Source: Tritrichomonas musculus
Taxonomy: Eukaryota > Parabasalia > Tritrichomonadida > Tritrichomonadidae
Assembly (NCBI GenBank): GCA_039105265.1
Contig: JAPFFF010000371.1
Location: forward strand, 1 to 24,382
DNA: 24,382 nucleotides
Direction of reading: 5' to 3'
A program made the position numbers and the translations under genes. Below the pieces are notes generated by a model. It made no database searches. It worked only from the letters and a program-made list of their open reading frames with translations, and was not told the DNA's origin. Below are positions 9,899 through 19,346 of the stretch, one piece after another (position 1 is the stretch's first letter; every line of letters begins with the position of its first letter).

Positions 9899-9952
9899 GT
9901 GACAGAGGTCTCTTCTGCAATTTTAGACGGGCGTTTATAAATATGGGTATTT
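9899..9952 (-). repeat. Right terminal inverted repeat of the 1550-bp element
   Basis: Reverse complement starts AAATACCCATATTTATAAAC and aligns over 54 bp to 8403-8456 with 5 mismatches, most of them transitions. Confidence 0.8.
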
Positions 9953-10278
9953 AATATGTGTGAGAACTAGATTCTGTTCCATAAAAATCTAAAATATTAT
10001 GATATATTTTTTATTACTATATGCTAAGAAATAAATATAAATATTATGAGGAAATAATGAAAATTTGGTTAGATAGTATCATTTTATGTTTTTGAATTTA
10101 AAATAATCGCTAAATATTCTAATTGTAAAGTCTTATAGAAATAATTGTGGGGTTTGAAAGAAGTTAGCTTTACTGAAAATATAAGCAAATATCTATGTAA
10201 ATAATGTAATTTTAAAATAAACTCATCAAATAAGTCTACTTGAATGATTTTACAGGCTAAAGTATCATTTTTTCCATT
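9953..10278. other. AT-rich spacer, nothing recognised
   Basis: About 330 bp between the right end of the 1550-bp element and the decayed gene fragment. No open frame, repeat or RNA-like fold was found. Confidence 0.6.
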
Positions 10279-10679
10279 TTAACTTTTTTCCAAAAAAATA
10301 TCTTTTTCATGATAAATAGCATCTTCAATATCTATTTTATTTTTTAACATTGCATTTATTTCAGGATAAAAATAAAGAATATTATTATTATTAATAAACT
10401 TAGGATCAAAGAAAATTTATATAATTTAAAGATCAAGAATCACAGTTTTATTCATTGAATAAAAATAAATGGCTTATTCTTCTTAAATATGTGAAATCTT
10501 TAGATATTTGACCAAAATTTTATAATTTGATCTCAAAAAAATTATATTATTTTTCCCAAAAATCTTGATTTCGATGGAAATACTTTGAATTTGAAATAAT
10601 AATGCTTAAATTCTCTTTTAAATCATGATTTTATATAATCGTAGAAAAATTGAATCAAATTTTGATAGCTTTCTTCCAT
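10279..10679 (-). pseudogene. Decayed minus-strand gene fragment
   Basis: Beginning at an ATG at 10677-10679 the minus strand reads MEESYQNLIQFFYDYIKS, then a TGA, then continues as FKREFKHYYFKFKVFPSK. The coding character then switches frame (NNIIFLRSNYKILVKYLKIS). A last block reads INAMLKNKIDIEDAIYHEKD and stops at 10279-10281. Each block is amphipathic and protein-like, but no single frame is open through the region, so this looks like a broken host-type gene with at least one premature stop and two frame changes. The start and the IEDAIY block vaguely resemble N-terminal regions of trichomonad ankyrin-repeat proteins; no ankyrin repeats are visible, so this is only a guess. Chance open reading in AT-rich DNA is the alternative. 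Confidence 0.35.
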
Positions 10680-11011
10680 ATCATTCTGATTTTAAATGTA
10701 ACATATAAGAGAAGGTTCAATTAGCTGGTGACATTATATATATTATAAGCCTGTAAGTTTTGTCTCCATTTATTTTTTTTTTTATAGTTTGGCAAATAGA
10801 TTGGAAAAAAATGAAAAAAGTTGTAGTTATGGGTTTTGACTCTAAATAAATCAATCATGTGATTATCTAAAATTGCTTGATATATAACAACTTAATGGAA
10901 TGAAATGTTTACTCTGCTGTAATATCATTTTAATTTATAATAAATCAAAAAATAGTAATATTGATAGCGGTTGATTATATGAATGAATATTTATTAAAAA
11001 AATCAAAAATA
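10680..11011. other. AT-rich spacer left of the large transposon
   Basis: About 330 bp with no gene or repeat seen. A short minus-strand open frame overlapping this stretch (10935-11123) runs into the transposon end and is hydrophobic by composition only. Confidence 0.6.
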
Positions 11012-11020
11012 TAACAAATT
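11012..11020 (+). repeat. Target-site duplication, left copy (9 bp)
   Basis: TAACAAATT lies immediately outside the left end of the large transposon and is repeated exactly at 19536-19544 outside the right end. Duplications of 8-11 bp, most often 9, are typical of Mutator-like elements. Confidence 0.85.
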
Positions 11021-11209
11021 GGCAATGGAATCCGATATATAGAAAATCCGAGTCTAAAATTGAGAGGAAGGAATGATCGTAAATTAACTTTTTGATAAAA
11101 ATAAACGAATCTTTAAAAATCAATAAAGAACCATCGAGAGATGAACGCCATCAAAACCCTCTATAAATAACCATTGATAAAATAAGTACAACACCGAATT
11201 TACATCTCC
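11021..11209 (+). repeat. Left arm, unique outer part of the terminal inverted repeat
   Basis: Bases 11040-11209 are identical, by direct comparison, to the reverse complement of 19347-19516 (170 bp). The outermost 19 bp (11021-11039) match the other end at only 12 positions. The last 27 bp are a partial 61-bp unit carrying ACACCGAATT where the array units have ACATCGAATT. Confidence 0.85.
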
Positions 11210-12490
11210 AAGGAAGCGCATCCGCAAGAGACCGACGCCCAAAAAAGTACAACATCGAATTTACATCTCCAAGGAAGCGCATCCGCAAGAGACCGACGCC
11301 CAAAAAAGTACAACATCGAATTTACATCTCCAAGGAAGTGCATCCGCAAGAGACCGACGCCCAAAAAAGTACAACATCGAATTTACATCTCCAAGGAAGC
11401 GCATCCGCAAGAGACCGACGCCCAAAAAAGTACAACATCGAATTTACATCTCCAAGGAAGTGCATCCGCAAGAGACCGACGCCCAAAAAAGTACAACATC
11501 GAATTTACATCTCCAAGGAAGTGCATCCGCAAGAGACCGACGCCCAAAAAAGTACAACATCGAATTTACATCTCCAAGGAAGCGCATCCGCAAGAGACCG
11601 ACGCCCAAAAAAGTACAACATCGAATTTACATCTCCAAGGAAGCGCATCCGCAAGAGACCGACGCCCAAAAAAGTACAACATCGAATTTACATCTCCAAG
11701 GAAGCGCATCCGCAAGAGACCGACGCCCAAAAAAGTACAACATCGAATTTACATCTCCAAGGAAGCGCATCCGCAAGAGACCGACGCCCAAAAAAGTACA
11801 ACATCGAATTTACATCTCCAAGGAAGCGCATCCGCAAGAGACCGACGCCCAAAAAAGTACAACATCGAATTTACATCTCCAAGGAAGTGCATCCGCAAGA
11901 GACCGACGCCCAAAAAAGTACAACATCGAATTTACATCTCCAAGGAAGCGCATCCGCAAGAGACCGACGCCCAAAAAAGTACAACATCGAATTTACATCT
12001 CCAAGGAAGCGCATCCGCAAGAGACCGACGCCCAAAAAAGTACAACATCGAATTTACATCTCCAAGGAAGCGCATCCGCAAGAGACCGACGCCCAAAAAA
12101 GTACAACATCGAATTTACATCTCCAAGGAAGTGCATCCGCAAGAGACCGACGCCCAAAAAAGTACAACATCGAATTTACATCTCCAAGGAAGTGCATCCG
12201 CAAGAGACCGACGCCCAAAAAAGTACAACATCGAATTTACATCTCCAAGGAAGCGCATCCGCAAGAGACCGACGCCCAAAAAAGTACAACATCGAATTTA
12301 CATCTCCAAGGAAGCGCATCCGCAAGAGACCGACGCCCAAAAAAGTACAACATCGAATTTACATCTCCAAGGAAGCGCATCCGCAAGAGACCGACGCCCA
12401 AAAAAGTACAACATCGAATTTACATCTCCAAGGAAGTGCATCCGCAAGAGACCGACGCCCAAAAAAGTATAACATCGAATTTACATCTCC
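11210..12490 (+). repeat. 61-bp tandem array, left arm, 21 units
   Basis: Unit runs from AAGGAAGCGCATCCGCAAGA to TTTACATCTCC, 61 bp, 21 head-to-tail copies with almost no variation. The main variable site is AAG(C/T)GCAT, about 14 C and 7 T by eye. The last, innermost unit carries AGTATAACATC instead of AGTACAACATC. Because 61 is not a multiple of 3, a frame returns only every third unit, and all three plus-strand frames stay open. Confidence 0.95.
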
Positions 12491-13450
12491 AATCATATTC
12501 AGCTTCGACAGAAGGACACCGTCAGAGCCTCCCAGCAACAGATGATCTCCAATCACATTCAGCTTCGACAGAATGACACCGTCAGAGCCTCCCAGCAACA
12601 GATGATCTCCAATCACATTCAGCTTCGACAGAAGGACACCGTCAGAGCCTCCCAGCAACAGATGATCTCCAATCACATTCAGCTTCGACAGAATGACACC
12701 GTCAGAGCCTCCCAGCAACAGATGATCTCCAATCACATTCAGCTTCGACAGAATGACACCGTCAGAGCCTCCCAGCAACAGATGATCTCCAATCACATTC
12801 AGCTTCGACAGAATGACACCGTCAGAGCCTCCCAGCAACAGATGATCTCCAATCACATTCAGCTTCGACAGAATGACACCGTCAGAGCCTCCCAGCAACA
12901 GATGATCTCCAATCACATTCAGCTTCGACAGAAGGACACCGTCAGAGCCTCCCAGCAACAGATGATCTCCAATCACATTCAGCTTCGACAGAATGACACC
13001 GTCAGAGCCTCCCAGCAACAGATGATCTCCAATCACATTCAGCTTCGACAGAATGACACCGTCAGAGCCTCCCAGCAACAGATGATCTCCAATCACATTC
13101 AGCTTCGACAGAAGGACACCGTCAGAGCCTCCCAGCAACAGATGATCTCCAATCACATTCAGCTTCGACAGAAGGACACCGTCAGAGCCTCCCAGCAACA
13201 GATGATCTCCAATCACATTCAGCTTCGACAGAATGACATCGTCAGAGCCTCCCAGCAACAGATGATCTCCAATCACATTCAGCTTCGACAGAATGACACC
13301 GTCAGAGCCTCCCAGCAACAGATGATCTCCAATCACATTCAGCTTCGACAGAATGACACCGTCAGAGCCTCCCAGCAACAGATGATCTCCAATCACATTC
13401 AGCTTCGACAGAATGACACCGTCAGAGCCTCCCAGCAACAGATGATCTCC
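12491..13450 (+). repeat. 60-bp tandem array, left arm, 16 units
   Basis: Unit runs from AATCACATTCAGCTTCGACA to CAACAGATGATCTCC, 60 bp, 16 copies joined directly to the 61-bp array. Variable sites are GAA(T/G)GACA and ACA(C/T)CG; the first unit has AATCATATTC. The array ends with AATCAAATTC at 13451-13460, after which similarity to the other arm fades. Period 60 means 20 codons per unit, so frames are open on both strands. Confidence 0.95.
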
Positions 13451-13522
13451 AATCAAATTCCTAACTACTCATTTTTTAAAAACAAATAATATTAATATAA
13501 AAAATTAATTAAAAATTACTTT

Positions 13523-15619
13523 TTATTCATTACTATTATTATTATTTGGATTTCCTTTTAACCCTTTTCTTCTTATTATTTCAGTCCAAGTTTTAACTTG
13601 TACTAATGCTAAATATTCATCATAATTTTCGTGCATTTTTTCTTTATTTTCTTCAGAATCTAGAATTTCTTGTATTGCTTTTGCAACAATTCCTCCAACT
13701 TCATATTGATCTATTTTACATATTTTTTTAAATCTTTTATATGTGTTGTAAATAAGCATTTCTTCAGGATCGTCACTGACTTTTGTTTCATAAACAAAAT
13801 CATTATCAGAAATAAAAGTTTTATCTTTTTCTTCTTCTTCTTCTTCATTATTTTCATCTTGGTTTAATGTTTCAGGAATAACAAGAAATTTTAATTTCTG
13901 ATCTTTATAATATGATGAAATTGAAATATGCTCTATATATTGTGCTACATCTGTATCCCATTTATCATTAAGAATCATGTGAATACACGGGAGATCAATC
14001 CCATACATCTTCGAGTAGTATGAGGATTTTTGACAATCGCACTCATATTTATTGTATCTGTCTAATAATTGGGGATTCTTTTCTACTTTCTCATTTGCTT
14101 TTTTCTTTAGATTTCTTATGTATGTTCTCAGATTACATAAAGAAGATTGATCTAATTGCTTTAGTCTATTCATTATATGTTGGGCTAATAAAGATAATCG
14201 ATTATTTATGGTATATCTTTGATCTCCTGCAATGCTATTTATTTTAGAGTGATACGATTCACAATGATTATTTGTAGTTGGTACATTCAATGAAATCCTT
14301 CTATATAAAGGAGAGTATGATTCTTCTGCAGGTATATAATTACCATGTGGATCTATTCCTAATGATTTACCAACTTTGATATAGGGTGCATCATCGAATT
14401 TTTTGTTTTTTGAAGCAGCTAAATCCTCTGCTATTTCATACAGATTTTTTAAAATAAATGAATATTTTAATTGATTTCTATCAAACTCTTTATCTGTATA
14501 ACTGTATAAAATATCTTTGAATAAAAAACCTAAAGGTGAATTGGCTCCCACAGATCGAATTAAATGCATTATACATTTATATATTCGTATATTATAAACT
14601 GATTGCAACTTGTTAAAAGACTTATGCTCATCTGATATAAAAGCTTTACTTCGAAGTGTTTGAAATGTGTTATTATCAAGTTGGAAAACCGTTTCAAAAA
14701 GTAAAGAATACAAAGCAAAGGATTCAGATGGAGCAGTAGCAATTCCAAGAGGGACGCCTGTATTATTTATTATACACTGAGGAACACAGAGTTTGTATGG
14801 CTTTAAAACTCTGAATGTAGCGTCTAGGCCGATGGCAGTTCCTTTATTTAAAAAGTCGTTATAATATGGATGCAACCAACAAAATCTTTTTATTCTTTTT
14901 TCTCTAAAAACAAAAGGACCATCTCCTTCAATCATTAGTAAGTAACCAGAATGATTTTGAAAAATAAAGTACAAATCATCTGAAGGATTGATCTGTCTCA
15001 TTTGATTTTTGATTTCAACTTTATGATTAAACGGCGAATAACGATAAAAAAGCATTGCTGTAAATTGATTTACCTCTTTACTTGCTGTTTTTTTATTGAA
15101 AATAATAGATAATCTATGAAATATATTTTGAGGATAACGAATCTGATATGGTGTTGTTAAATTGTAATCTTTGATAAAAGAAAAAGTATATAAATACATT
15201 GGCTTTTTTCTTCTCAAGCGTTTAAACATAATTTCTTCATATCTGATATAATGGCTGGTGCCTATAATTTGTAAATAAAAGTGTTTTCCGAAAGAGTCAA
15301 ACTGCAATTTAAATACTTTTTTCTCTGGAAATAAATCTGTAGATTTTTGCGTTATTATCAATCTGCAATCAACTTCATTCCCTTCTATTATACGATCTAA
15401 ACCTTTCTTCAATTTAAAATCAAAAATATCTTCATTTAAAGTGGCGAGGAAAAGCAAAAACGTTTCAGGATTTATTTTTTTGGTGAGATAAGGATATTGT
15501 AAAAGATAAATTGGATCATGAAGGTTCAACTTTAAATTTTCATCATTTAAATTTTGATTCGTATGAATTGTAGCTAAATCGAGTTGTGGGAGAGTGTCGG
15601 TTTGGTGAATCAAATTCAT
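13523..15619 (-). CDS. MULE-type transposase with SWIM zinc finger
   Basis: This 698-residue protein is the only gene between the repeat arms. It would cut and re-insert the element as a DDE/RNase H-fold transposase. The MULE core is visible: GLDATFRVLKPY with Asp266, then ISDEHKSF with Asp330 and His332, and the NNHCESYHSKIN motif with Glu454 as likely third acidic residue. The NHxExxH-like motif and the spacing fit trichomonad MULE transposases. Downstream, C527-x-C529, a 15-residue gap, then C545-x-H547 form a SWIM zinc finger, common in this superfamily. An acidic stretch (NNEEEEEEKDK, about 590) precedes a Lys-rich tail. The start is the first Met of the open frame and has an Inr-like TCATA just upstream. 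Length and frame appear intact. The stop TAA is followed by AAA, giving the UAAA context linked to trichomonad polyadenylation. The gene reads away from the longer right arm. Confidence 0.88.
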   Translation of the reverse strand: MNLIHQTDTLPQLDLATIHTNQNLNDENLKLNLHDPIYLLQYPYLTKKINPETFLLFLATLNEDIFDFKLKKGLDRIIEGNEVDCRLIITQKSTDLFPEKKVFKLQFDSFGKHFYLQIIGTSHYIRYEEIMFKRLRRKKPMYLYTFSFIKDYNLTTPYQIRYPQNIFHRLSIIFNKKTASKEVNQFTAMLFYRYSPFNHKVEIKNQMRQINPSDDLYFIFQNHSGYLLMIEGDGPFVFREKRIKRFCWLHPYYNDFLNKGTAIGLDATFRVLKPYKLCVPQCIINNTGVPLGIATAPSESFALYSLLFETVFQLDNNTFQTLRSKAFISDEHKSFNKLQSVYNIRIYKCIMHLIRSVGANSPLGFLFKDILYSYTDKEFDRNQLKYSFILKNLYEIAEDLAASKNKKFDDAPYIKVGKSLGIDPHGNYIPAEESYSPLYRRISLNVPTTNNHCESYHSKINSIAGDQRYTINNRLSLLAQHIMNRLKQLDQSSLCNLRTYIRNLKKKANEKVEKNPQLLDRYNKYECDCQKSSYYSKMYGIDLPCIHMILNDKWDTDVAQYIEHISISSYYKDQKLKFLVIPETLNQDENNEEEEEEKDKTFISDNDFVYETKVSDDPEEMLIYNTYKRFKKICKIDQYEVGGIVAKAIQEILDSEENKEKMHENYDEYLALVQVKTWTEIIRRKGLKGNPNNNNSNE

Positions 15620-15621
15620 TT

Positions 15622-15626
15622 TATGA
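15622..15626 (-). promoter_or_regulatory. Initiator-like motif of the transposase gene
   Basis: On the minus strand the bases before the ATG read TTTCATAAA; TCATA matches the Inr consensus TCAYW and would give a leader of only a few bases, as is usual in trichomonads. If used, the element carries its own host-type promoter. Confidence 0.4.
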
Positions 15627-15772
15627 AATAAAAGTAAACGATCTGAAGGTCAAATATATTTAATTTAGTTTGACCCTTATATATCAATCTTTGACCTTTT
15701 CATGTTATATTTGATTGAGGTTTATCATGTAATGAATGTGATTGAAGACATTTATAGTTGAGGAATGTGATT
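15627..15772. other. Promoter-side spacer with degenerate array fragments
   Basis: About 146 bp between the transposase start and the right 60-bp array. It holds two TTTGACC motifs (15669 and 15692 region) and two imperfect copies of the array edge, AATGTGATTG, at about 15735 and 15764. The sequence looks like a worn border of the array and the likely upstream control region of the transposase. Confidence 0.5.
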
Positions 15773-17272
15773 GGAGATCATCTGTTGCTGGGAGGCTCTG
15801 ACGATGTCATTCTGTCGAAGCTGAATGTGATTGGAGATCATCTGTTGCTGGGAGGCTCTGACGATGTCCTTCTGTCGAAGCTGAATGTGATTGGAGATCA
15901 TCTGTTGCTGGGAGGCTCTGACGGTGTCATTCTGTCGAAGCTGAATTTGATTGGAGATCATCTGTTGCTGGGAGGCTCTGACGGTGTCCTTCTGTCGAAG
16001 CTGAATGTGATTGGAGATCATCTGTTGCTGGGAGGCTCTGACGGTGTCCTTCTGTCGAAGCTGAATGTGATTGGAGATCATCTGTTGCTGGGAGGCTCTG
16101 ACTGTGTCCTTCTGTCGAAGCTGAATGTGATTGGAGATCATCTGTTGCTGGGAGGCTCTGACGATGTCCTTCTGTCGAAGCTGAATGTGATTGGAGATCA
16201 TCTGTTGCTGGGAGGCTCTGACGGTGTCCTTCTGTCGAAGCTGAATGTGATTGGAGATCATCTGTTGCTGGGAGGCTCTGACGGTGTCCTTCTGTCGAAG
16301 CTGAATGTGATTGGAGATCATCTGTTGCTGGGAGGCTCTGACGGTGTCATTCTGTCGAAGCTGAATGTGATTGGAGATCATCTGTTGCTGGGAGGCTCTG
16401 ACGATGTCATTCTGTCGAAGCTGAATGTGATTGGAGATCATCTGTTGCTGGGAGGCTCTGACGGTGTCCTTCTGTCGAAGCTGAATGTGATTGGAGATCA
16501 TCTGTTGCTGGGAGGCTCTGACGGTGTCCTTCTGTCGAAGCTGAATGTGATTGGAGATCATCTGTTGCTGGGAGGCTCTGACGGTGTCATTCTGTCGAAG
16601 CTGAATGTGATTGGAGATCATCTGTTGCTGGGAGGCTCTGACGATGTCATTCTGTCGAAGCTGAATGTGATTGGAGATCATCTGTTGCTGGGAGGCTCTG
16701 ACGATGTCATTCTGTCGAAGCTGAATGTGATTGGAGATCATCTGTTGCTGGGAGGCTCTGACGGTGTCCTTCTGTCGAAGCTGAATGTGATTGGAGATCA
16801 TCTGTTGCTGGGAGGCTCTGACGGTGTCATTCTGTCGAAGCTGAATGTGATTGGAGATCATCTGTTGCTGGGAGGCTCTGACTGTGTCCTTCTGTCGAAG
16901 CTGAATGTGATTGGAGATCATCTGTTGCTGGGAGGCTCTGACGGTGTCATTCTGTCGAAGCTGAATGTGATTGGAGATCATCTGTTGCTGGGAGGCTCTG
17001 ACGGTGTCCTTCTGTCGAAGCTGAATGTGATTGGAGATCATCTGTTGCTGGGAGGCTCTGACGGTGTCCTTCTGTCGAAGCTGAATGTGATTGGAGATCA
17101 TCTGTTGCTGGGAGGCTCTGACGGTGTCCTTCTGTCGAAGCTGAATGTGATTGGAGATCATCTGTTGCTGGGAGGCTCTGACGGTGTCCTTCTGTCGAAG
17201 CTGAATGTGATTGGAGATTATCTGTTGCTGGGAGGCTCTGACGATGTCCTTCTGTCGAAGCTGAATGTGATT
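15773..17272 (-). repeat. 60-bp tandem array, right arm, 25 units, inverted
   Basis: Reverse complement of the left-arm 60-bp unit; the plus strand reads GGAGATCATCTGTTGCTGGG at each unit start. There are 25 uninterrupted units. Variable sites correspond to those in the left arm, with additional private changes (for example GACTGTGTCC near 16101 and 16881, and GGAGATTATC in the last unit). Confidence 0.95.
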
Positions 17273-19346
17273 GGAGATGTAAATTCGATGTTATACTTTT
17301 TTGGGCGTCGGTCTCTTGCGGATGCGCTTCCTTGGAGATGTAAATTCGATGTTGTACTTTTTTGGGCGTCGGTCTCTTGCGGATGCGCTTCCTTGGAGAT
17401 GTAAATTCGATGTTGTACTTTTTTGGGCGTCGGTCTCTTGCGGATGCGCTTCCTTGGAGATGTAAATTCGATGTTGTACTTTTTTGGGCGTCGGTCTCTT
17501 GCGGATGCACTTCCTTGGAGATGTAAATTCGATGTTGTACTTTTTTGGGCGTCGGTCTCTTGCGGATGCACTTCCTTGGAGATGTAAATTCGATGTTGTA
17601 CTTTTTTGGGCGTCGGTCTCTTGCGGATGCGCTTCCTTGGAGATGTAAATTCGATGTTGTACTTTTTTGGGCGTCGGTCTCTTGCGGATGCACTTCCTTG
17701 GAGATGTAAATTCGATGTTGTACTTTTTTGGGCGTCGGTCTCTTGCGGATGCGCTTCCTTGGAGATGTAAATTCGATGTTGTACTTTTTTGGGCGTCGGT
17801 CTCTTGCGGATGCACTTCCTTGGAGATGTAAATTCGATGTTGTACTTTTTTGGGCGTCGGTCTCTTGCGGATGCGCTTCCTTGGAGATGTAAATTCGATG
17901 TTGTACTTTTTTGGGCGTCGGTCTCTTGCGGATGCGCTTCCTTGGAGATGTAAATTCGATGTTGTACTTTTTTGGGCGTCGGTCTCTTGCGGATGCGCTT
18001 CCTTGGAGATGTAAATTCGATGTTGTACTTTTTTGGGCGTCGGTCTCTTGCGGATGCACTTCCTTGGAGATGTAAATTCGATGTTGTACTTTTTTGGGCG
18101 TCGGTCTCTTGCGGATGCACTTCCTTGGAGATGTAAATTCGATGTTGTACTTTTTTGGGCGTCGGTCTCTTGCGGATGCACTTCCTTGGAGATGTAAATT
18201 CGATGTTGTACTTTTTTGGGCGTCGGTCTCTTGCGGATGCGCTTCCTTGGAGATGTAAATTCGATGTTGTACTTTTTTGGGCGTCGGTCTCTTGCGGATG
18301 CACTTCCTTGGAGATGTAAATTCGATGTTGTACTTTTTTGGGCGTCGGTCTCTTGCGGATGCACTTCCTTGGAGATGTAAATTCGATGTTGTACTTTTTT
18401 GGGCGTCGGTCTCTTGCGGATGCGCTTCCTTGGAGATGTAAATTCGATGTTGTACTTTTTTGGGCGTCGGTCTCTTGCGGATGCGCTTCCTTGGAGATGT
18501 AAATTCGATGTTGTACTTTTTTGGGCGTCGGTCTCTTGCGGATGCACTTCCTTGGAGATGTAAATTCGATGTTGTACTTTTTTGGGCGTCGGTCTCTTGC
18601 GGATGCGCTTCCTTGGAGATGTAAATTCGATGTTGTACTTTTTTGGGCGTCGGTCTCTTGCGGATGCACTTCCTTGGAGATGTAAATTCGATGTTGTACT
18701 TTTTTGGGCGTCGGTCTCTTGCGGATGCACTTCCTTGGAGATGTAAATTCGATGTTGTACTTTTTTGGGCGTCGGTCTCTTGCGGATGCGCTTCCTTGGA
18801 GATGTAAATTCGATGTTGTACTTTTTTGGGCGTCGGTCTCTTGCGGATGCACTTCCTTGGAGATGTAAATTCGATGTTGTACTTTTTTGGGCGTCGGTCT
18901 CTTGCGGATGCACTTCCTTGGAGATGTAAATTCGATGTTGTACTTTTTTGGGCGTCGGTCTCTTGCGGATGCACTTCCTTGGAGATGTAAATTCGATGTT
19001 GTACTTTTTTGGGCGTCGGTCTCTTGCGGATGCGCTTCCTTGGAGATGTAAATTCGATGTTGTACTTTTTTGGGCGTCGGTCTCTTGCGGATGCGCTTCC
19101 TTGGAGATGTAAATTCGATGTTGTACTTTTTTGGGCGTCGGTCTCTTGCGGATGCACTTCCTTGGAGATGTAAATTCGATGTTGTACTTTTTTGGGCGTC
19201 GGTCTCTTGCGGATGCACTTCCTTGGAGATGTAAATTCGATGTTGTACTTTTTTGGGCGTCGGTCTCTTGCGGATGCACTTCCTTGGAGATGTAAATTCG
19301 ATGTTGTACTTTTTTGGGCGTCGGTCTCTTGCGGATGCGCTTCCTT
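17273..19346 (-). repeat. 61-bp tandem array, right arm, 34 units, inverted
   Basis: Reverse complement of the left-arm 61-bp unit; the plus strand reads GGAGATGTAAATTCGATGTT at each unit start. There are 34 units. The innermost unit carries GATGTTATAC, the same change seen in the innermost unit of the left arm. The C/T site is about 16 C and 18 T by eye, in an order different from the left arm. Confidence 0.95.

Larger units (their letters stand above)
8403..9952. mobile_element. 1550-bp element with 54-bp terminal inverted repeats, family unknown
   Basis: Both ends carry the same 54-bp sequence in inverted orientation, 49 of 54 bases matching, beginning AAATACCCATATTTATAAAC. The interior of about 1.44 kb has no long intact gene. 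The only notable open stretch is a 92-codon minus-strand frame without a start codon (listed separately). No clear target-site duplication is visible, so exact ends are uncertain by a few bases. The left end lies only 6 bp beyond the TA of the 390-bp element, so the two are adjacent or one landed beside the other. It is probably a non-autonomous or decayed DNA transposon; the superfamily cannot be named from the ends alone. Confidence 0.65.

Noticed and set aside
10935-11123. 62-codon hydrophobic minus-strand open frame
   Set aside because: It crosses the transposon boundary and the target duplication, so it was created by the insertion. Its hydrophobicity reflects T-rich codons.
11338-12576. 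Long open frames across the left 61-bp array (412, 361 and 113 codons in three frames)
   Set aside because: All three frames of the same 61-bp unit are open and each copy restarts with the same ATG variant. This follows from the repeat, not from selection on a protein.
11210-13450. CRISPR-like array
   Set aside because: Units are contiguous 60/61-bp tandem repeats with no unique spacers, in eukaryotic-type DNA, and no cas-like gene is present.
12359-13489. Open frames on both strands across the left 60-bp array
   Set aside because: A 60-bp period keeps any stop-free frame open without limit. The two opposite-strand frames cannot both be genes, and neither has a non-repetitive domain.
15752-19279. 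Open frames of 469-736 codons across the right-arm arrays
   Set aside because: They are the mirror image of the left-arm frames, and their ends fall where the array phase or period changes.
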